Origin: Candidatus Abyssobacteria bacterium SURF_5
GTDB lineage: Bacteria; Abyssobacteria; SURF-5
Reading direction: 5' to 3'
NCBI GenBank assembly: GCA_003598085.1
Contig: QZKU01000072.1
Coordinates: 1-13,988 of the forward strand
Length of the DNA: 13,988 nucleotides
Within the stretch, counting starts at the first letter, position 1. Every line of letters starts with the position of its first letter. Position numbers and translations under genes: made by a program. Below the pieces are notes generated by a model. The model was not told the origin of the DNA, searched no databases, and was given only the letters and a program-made list of their open reading frames with translations. Below, piece by piece: positions 13,686 to 13,988 of this stretch.

Positions 13686-13988
13686 GAGAAATCGCTCCCC
13701 TTGTTGTTGCGGTGCTCCAGAGCACAAGTTACACGATGGATGAGTGCGTCGAATCGAATGAGGCCGTAAGCCGAAGGAATAAGGGATGGAAAGATATGAA
13801 AGCGAAACTCTCTCGGTCTTTATTTCTAAACAATATCCTTAATATCTATCCACAGTTTCCCGTAAAAGTCAAGCGGCTTCGGCCATGCCCGCAGGGCTTA
13901 CGCATCTAAATTCCGAGTAATTTCTGTAGGAAAGTTTGATCGAGGGCGGCTTTTGTTCTTTTTCTTCTGAGTGATAGCTTTGGTGTTT
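13686..13988. other. non-coding right end
   Basis: No gene is supported; a 65-codon plus-strand open frame (13712-13909) has no recognisable features. A possible minus-strand promoter is TTGACT (13867-13872) with an 18-base spacer to TAGATA (13843-13848), which would serve the SGNH-like gene with a leader of about 150 bases; the -10 is poor. A single DnaA-box-like CTATCCACA lies at 13847-13855. Confidence 0.35.

Noticed and set aside
13847-13855. DnaA-box-like CTATCCACA, possible replication origin
   Set aside because: It is a single imperfect box without a cluster, an AT-rich unwinding element or dnaA/dnaN nearby.

Overview
The window looks like chromosomal DNA from an uncultured, flagellated, Gram-negative-type bacterium with moderately high G+C content. 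The evidence is a flagellin-flaG-fliD-fliS cluster behind a near-consensus sigma-28 promoter, strong AGGAGG-type ribosome binding sites, and long intergenic stretches carrying degenerate simple repeats of a kind common in environmental genomes. There is no rRNA, tRNA, transposase, CRISPR array or phage gene, so the phylum cannot be fixed from the sequence. All functions are read from protein motifs without any search.

Left part (1-3655): a PsiE-type four-helix membrane protein (plus strand, probably starting at a GTG behind GGAGG) faces an M24/creatinase-fold metallohydrolase (minus strand). A TetR-family repressor follows on the minus strand. A perfect 20-bp palindrome sits at the predicted transcription start of tetR. 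A second copy (17 of 18 bases identical) lies in the gap between tetR and the M24 gene, so the repressor probably controls itself and the M24 gene. A small three-helix membrane protein lies further upstream.

Middle (4007-6250): a 645-residue AMP-forming acyl-CoA synthetase on the minus strand resembles acetyl-CoA and acetoacetyl-CoA synthetases but lacks the acetate-pocket WWQTETGG signature. Its predicted promoter is an extended -10 site about 300 bases upstream, so its 5' leader would include three blocks of a 9-bp minisatellite.

Right-middle (6367-11725): a sigma-28 promoter drives flagellin, followed closely by FlaG, FliD (filament cap, unusually long at 770 residues) and FliS (flagellin export chaperone). 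The roughly 250-base flagellin leader has four consecutive predicted hairpins before the Shine-Dalgarno site, with GGA motifs that would suit CsrA-type control. Two more hairpins separate flagellin from flaG.

Right end (11793-13988): on the minus strand, a secreted or membrane-anchored protein with the spaced motifs of an SGNH/GDSL hydrolase is followed by a soluble sensor histidine kinase. The kinase's N-terminal receiver domain has lost its phosphoacceptor aspartate (Asn58). No dramatic new multi-gene system is visible. The best leads are the dual TetR operators, the structured flagellin leader, the pseudo-receiver kinase, the atypical M24 enzyme and CoA ligase, and a terminator that implies antisense transcription across psiE.
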